Positions 59,930-64,000 of a stretch of DNA of 64,000 nucleotides are shown here, one piece after another. The notes under the pieces were generated by a model. That model was given only the letters and a program-made list of their open reading frames with translations, searched no databases and was not told where the DNA came from. The stretch is from contig KL647289.1 of NCBI GenBank assembly GCA_000727475.1, positions 1,867,834 through 1,931,833 on the forward strand, in the 5' to 3' direction. Each line of letters opens with the position of its first letter. Position 1 is the first letter of the stretch. Both the position numbers and the translations under genes were made by a program. The DNA comes from Sarcocystis neurona (Eukaryota; Apicomplexa; Conoidasida; Eucoccidiorida; Sarcocystidae).

Positions 59930-62900
59930 CTGTTTTATTCACCGCGGGCAACGACAACCGCGTCAGAAGTACACACAGCAATTACACACGCATGCACATA
60001 TATATACATACGTCGGAGACACACACATTATGTGGACTGGGATTACAGCAAATTCTACTTCTTTGGCAAGAAGAGAATAGAACAGTTTCTTCAATCCTGA
60101 AGGCGACTCTACCCTGAATAAGAATGTCGGAGGTACTTATATGTCCAGCCCTCCAAGACATACACGTATATCCACATACATACACGTGTGCGTGTGTGGA
60201 GACACACGTAGACGTATGTGCTGCTGCTCTTGAGTCTCAGCTCACAACATCTGCGCCTACACGTAAACATGCGTACATGCGTACACCCGTATCTCTCTAA
60301 AGCAGACCTATGTATTATATATATATATGAAGACAAGGAGTAAGAGTATGAGACAGAGGTTAGTATATGTGCACATATATGCGTGTGTGTGTGTGTGTCC
60401 CAAGCGTGTGTGTGTGTCCCACGATACACGTACACATGTGTATATCTGATGAATAGCGTCTCATCTCCCTTTCTCTCATTCGGGCGGAAATACGTCTACT
60501 TCTCTTAAGGACATGCAACACATGTATAGATCGGGACGCAGACAACGACACACTGCACCGCCTGCGCCCCAGGACGCTGCTACAAGCCGGGGCACGCGTG
60601 TGAGTATACACGTATACGTGGATATATCTGCGTAAACGTGTCTCATTATCTCCCTCTCTTTTTCCTTCCTGCAGGTACACGTCTACCTCTCTAGAGGACA
60701 TACAACACCTGTACAGACGTGGACCCATCCATACAACTACACACCACACCATTTGTGCCCAAGTAAACGGCTACACGCAGGGGCAGCAGGACTCGTCTCA
60801 TAACTGTCCGCACAAATATCAGGAAGGACGCATGCGCACAGACGTATATATACGTAATTATACATACATATACACAGACACATATATATACACACACGTA
60901 GGAGGTCCTGGACACCTTGCTGCGGTGTACACACGTGCAGATACACATAATATAGGCAATGATATACTTGCAACCGTAGACCCACACGTGCAGTCCCACG
61001 CTGCGTCTTTCTTCCCCCCGTCTCAACACACAAGCATTCATCTCTATTCACATATACACACGTATGTATATTCACATATACACACGAATGTATAGCAGTT
61101 CGTACTACGTGCATATGTATACGTATGTGATGTATCAGTATATACGGCCATTCATATACATATATATGTGTAGAAATTCGTAAGATATGTATCTATATGT
61201 GTATACGCATATGTATGTATGTACCAGTATATGTTGGCATATCAACATATATGGCCATTCATCTCTCTCTCTCTCTATATATATATAGGTGGCAATCTAT
61301 ATGACATGTATATATATGTATGTGTATCACTATATATATATATTATAATGAAGTATGTGCATGCATTAGTGTGTGTACGTGGGCGCAATTGTACTACCAA
61401 CATATCTGTGTGTATGGTGTTTAACGGGTACACCAACGTACACATGTAGATGTAGGCGCACACATCTACTCGTGTATACATAAATATAAGTGTTTTTACA
61501 CACCAAATGACAGGGTTCGTTATATATATTCGTTTATAAACATATGTAGGTGCACGTATATAAACATACACACATATATAGGTATACATATATATATATA
61601 TATATATGTATGCATCTTACATGTGGAATGATAGGTTCCCCAAAGTTGACGTAGGTGGTTCCGGCGTCGACGAGTCTGCTGGTGAGGGGCCAGAGCTTAT
61701 GGTTGCCGTGCATTGCTTTCAAGCAGCACACCAGGAGCAGCAGGAGGAGCAGCAGCAGCAAGACGGTGTACTTAACAGTGCAGCCACAAATGCGTCGACC
61801 ACGTATCCGCAGCAGCAGTCCACCAGCAGCATTTCACCGGCTACAGTTCAGCACTTCAACAGCAGTCCAGCAGCCGCAGCACGTTCGTATACGTCGCAGG
61901 AGAGCAACACGGGAGTATGCGCGCCAGCAGCAGCAGCAGCCGAGGAGCACCAGCCGCAGCGGTTGAAGAGGAAGAGCAGCACAACAGGACCCCGTCACGA
62001 GCACCAGGGAGAGGCGAAGAGAGAGCAAAGCTGCTGCGGCCCAGGGAAAGGGACGGCAGGCCCCTTTCATCTCTTCGAACGAAGTTATATGCACTGCAGT
62101 TTTTCGAAGAAAAATCGACACAAAAGAAAAACGGTAACAGACTGCTGGCCGGGCAGTCGTGCTGCATGTGTCAGGCAGCGCACATACGCACGCAGGGATC
62201 ACCCGCTGCTACCATGCATGGGGCTGTCGAGAGAGGAGACACATGCAGGGCAGTGCGAGGGAATATCGTCGTCAGCTACATCTTCCTACACCTACGTGCA
62301 GCGAGAGACAGACACGGGAGAAGAAGCACGCTAAAACATACATAAACACATCCTTATATACAGATTTCGTACAAGTTCATAAATATATATATATATATAT
62401 ATATACGCGTGTATGCACACGTACACACAGAGAGAGGAATACGCACGCGCGTATGTATATATATATATATGTGGATGACTACATACAAAATCGATAGGTG
62501 CAGTAGCATGTGTGCGCGAACTTCTTGGCTGCCCCACAAGAACAGCAGCGGGTTCCCACTTTTTCGCTTCTTCTTTGCGTGCTGTCTACGTGTGCACACC
62601 AGCCTCTGCTGCTGTCACAGCTCCTGCTGCGGGTGTAGCTAACGAAACACCTGCTGCATGTGCTTGTGCTGCATCTGCTGCTCGTCGCTCTGCTGCATCT
62701 GCTGCTACTGCGCCTGCTGCACCTGCTGCTGCCCGGGCTGCTGCATACGCTGCTGTTGCTTCTTCTGCACCTCCCGCCGTTCCGCAACTGCTGCACGTGC
62801 TGCAGCACAAGCGGCGCTGTTTCTGTCGAGACTGCCGCTGTGCTGCACGTCCTCTTCTCCGACTCCGATGCTGCCACGTTCTCTCTCTTCCACCTCCTCG

Positions 62901-63284
62901 TCTGCGACGGCAGCGGCGTATTTCTCCGCAGCGCAGAGAAGCAAATGCTGCCTCCTCTCCTCGTTCTGCTGCTGCTGCCGGTCTGCGTGCCGCAACTCCG
63001 GCGCGCGTGCTGCTACCCCTGCTGCGCAGCAGCTCCTGTTTCGCCAGTCTCCCCTCTGCTGCTCTCCGGTGTCTAGATGCGCCTACCGAGCGGAAGAATT
63101 GTGCAGCCGGGATTCTCGAGGGCGAAGCGGAAAAATCCGTCCTTGAACGGCTGGAGACGGCCGCTAGCGCTGCGTGTTCCTTCAGGAAAAATAACGAGGG
63201 TCATTCCCTCGTCAAGGACCTCCGCAGATTGCTGCAAACGCGCATATTTGCCGCAGTATGTGAAGCGCAAATACGTGCCGGCAT
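59792..63284 (-). CDS. PlsC-type acyltransferase (AGPAT family), 3' part
   Basis: Last three exons of a 1-acylglycerol-3-phosphate O-acyltransferase family member, which moves an acyl group from acyl-CoA or acyl-ACP to lysophosphatidic acid to give phosphatidic acid. Exons are 63284-63087, 61715-61621 and 59929-59792 (stop TAG); phases agree at both joins. The first encodes GTYLRF then LDEGMTLVIFPEGTRSASGR, the FPEGTRS glycerol-phosphate-binding motif, and FKDGFFRFALENPGCTILPL. The second gives MHGNHKLWPLTSRLVDAGTT and VNFGEPIIPH, the GT-HKLWP and GEPI region. The third gives AGMTVAELKEKTHAAVFSLL, the usual C-terminal helix. The catalytic NHxxxxD block is not in these exons and must lie further right, beyond 63284 or outside the window. 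Coccidia have both an apicoplast (ATS2) and an ER enzyme; this fragment does not decide which. Confidence 0.85.
60448..60780. repeat. Diverged tandem duplication of about 189 bases
   Basis: The block TCTCAT-ATCTCCCT-TCT then TACGTCTAC-TCTCT-GGACAT-CAACAC-TGTA-AGA recurs at about 60453 and 60642, and flanking TGCGCCC/TGTGCCC sequence is also shared. It lies in the last intron of the acyltransferase gene. Confidence 0.65.
61261..61340. repeat. CT / TA microsatellite
   Basis: CTCTCTCT running into TATATATA and TATATG units, in the last intron of the acyltransferase gene. Confidence 0.8.
61621..61715 (-). CDS. Acyltransferase exon with HKLWP and GEPI motifs
   Basis: The acceptor GCTTGAAAG follows a CTG-rich tract and the donor is GTAAGA, phase 1 in and 0 out. 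G plus CA at the junction gives Ala, so the text reads ILPLA MHGNHKLWP, as expected for the family. Confidence 0.85.
61722..61995. repeat. CAG-rich tract (CTG on the gene strand) before a 3' splice site
   Basis: CAGCAGCAG-type triplets on the plus strand. On the minus, coding, strand this is CTG-rich sequence running straight into the acceptor at 61716. Confidence 0.8.
62378..62472. repeat. TA microsatellites
   Basis: Two TA runs separated by about 45 bases of unique sequence, inside an acyltransferase intron. Confidence 0.85.
62590..63055. repeat. CTG-rich tract (CAG on the gene strand) after a 5' splice site
   Basis: Dense CTGCTG triplets on the plus strand. On the acyltransferase strand it is GCA-rich and begins about 30 bases after the 63086 donor. 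It is the complement of the tract at the other end of the same intron. Confidence 0.8.
63087..63284 (-). CDS. Acyltransferase exon with FPEGTRS motif
   Basis: The acceptor is ATCTCCAG and the donor GTAGGC, 198 bases, phase 1 at both ends. An alternative acceptor (TTGTCCCCCAG) lies about 20 bases upstream. It is antisense to a CTG-rich plus strand, and the frame reads as ordinary protein. Confidence 0.8.
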
Positions 63285-64000
63285 CTGGAGATAGACAGCT
63301 GATGGCTGGGGGACAACGGGCTCGCACGCGCGTCACCCACGCATATACTCGTTCTACTTGCCTACGTATCTCACACACTTACTCACACATATATATATAT
63401 ATGTACATGTGTAGAGGTAGGTATATATAGGTATACCCATACGCGTATGTTTACGCATACGTATATGTACAGGTTCATACGCATGTACATATGTACGTTT
63501 AAGCATGTGACTATTTATACATACACGTACATCTATATACGCATATATGTATATATATGTGCACGCGTTTATACGTGCGTACGTACATGAATATATGTAT
63601 CTATATGTGTATGAATACGTATATCGATGTATATATATCTCTAGGGGTGTGCAGGAGTGTATGTATCTGCGTAGGTATTTGTAGTAGGGATGGAACCGGG
63701 GAGACAAGACGTGTGCGTCACGCAGAAGATGAGTGAAAGTAGTGCCGTCTCTCTCTGCTCTGCGCATTGCTGCATGCATGCGAGAGAACTTACGTAGACA
63801 CAACCATGTACAGCTATACATATATATATATATATATTTACACATAGTCACACATATGTATATGAATGTGCAAGCACGACAGAGATACGTACGTGCATGC
63901 GTTTACACACAGGCACACACATTTGCATATATATACATATATGTACAGCACGAAAGACACACATCGATATCGACGCCCTATATATATATATATATATATA
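63285..64000. other. Probable upstream intron of the acyltransferase gene
   Basis: Mostly TA, TATACA, TGTA and CACA microsatellite from 63380 to the edge, ending in a pure TA run. A short unique island at about 63660-63800 is open on the minus strand (LLRDAHVLSPRFHPYYKYL), but it has no acyltransferase motif and no clear splice sites, so no exon is called. Confidence 0.5.

Noticed and set aside
61606..62334. 242-codon plus-strand frame rich in Gln and Ser
   Set aside because: It is antisense to the acyltransferase exon at 61621-61715 and to its intronic repeat. The minus strand has family motifs and matching splice phases.
1..64000. CRISPR arrays, tRNA and rRNA genes, telomeric AAACCCT arrays, transposase or reverse-transcriptase genes
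   Set aside because: Looked for by eye; none found. The regular repeats are microsatellites or minisatellites without spacers, and no B-box or catalytic motif was convincing.

Overview
The window looks like nuclear DNA of an apicomplexan parasite, most likely a coccidian of the Eimeria type. Three signs support this. Long CAG/GCA (or CTG) triplet tracts run through coding and intronic sequence. Hundreds of bases of TA/TATACA/TGTATA microsatellite lie in the introns. Repeat-poor and repeat-rich blocks alternate. No bacterial gene organisation, CRISPR array or tRNA/rRNA gene was found. Genus level is inference from these traits, since no search could be run.

Layout. Repeat-poor left block (1 to about 11.6 kb): on the minus strand a partial gene leaves the left edge (1-1661, function unknown), followed by a two-exon gene of unknown function (1825-4550, about 798 aa). 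On the plus strand lies a clean single-exon gene for a four-transmembrane protein resembling the LAPTM4 endolysosomal family (10145-10879). Repeat-rich block (about 11.8-35 kb): one large minus-strand gene reads from 30852 down to about 13788 and encodes a WD40-type beta-propeller protein swollen by Ala/Ser/Gln/Glu/Gly-rich insertions. Its big second exon alone is about 4.6 kb. The middle (about 31-41.7 kb) has no gene I can support firmly, only two weak minus-strand exon candidates and several tandem repeats.

Right half: a plus-strand gene at 42336-56086 can be assembled from seven exons with consistent splice phases into an 851-aa homologue of MAK11/PAK1IP1, a nucleolar WD40 protein of 60S ribosome assembly. 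Its introns (0.6-2.5 kb) hold minisatellites, TA repeats and CTG tracts. Convergent to it, on the minus strand, are the last three exons of a PlsC-type acyltransferase (1-acylglycerol-3-phosphate acyltransferase family) at 59792-63284. Its FPEGTRS motif is intact, and its 5' part lies beyond my reach to the right.

The genes do not form a pathway: they are independent housekeeping-type loci (ribosome assembly, phospholipid synthesis, membrane traffic, an unassigned scaffold). The striking feature is the repeat architecture: insertions inside beta-propellers, CTG tracts ending directly at 3' splice sites, complementary GCA and CTG arms in one intron, and tandem repeats whose periods are not multiples of three. 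All intron-exon joins were made by eye from splice consensus, phase and protein-family alignment from memory; none has transcript support.
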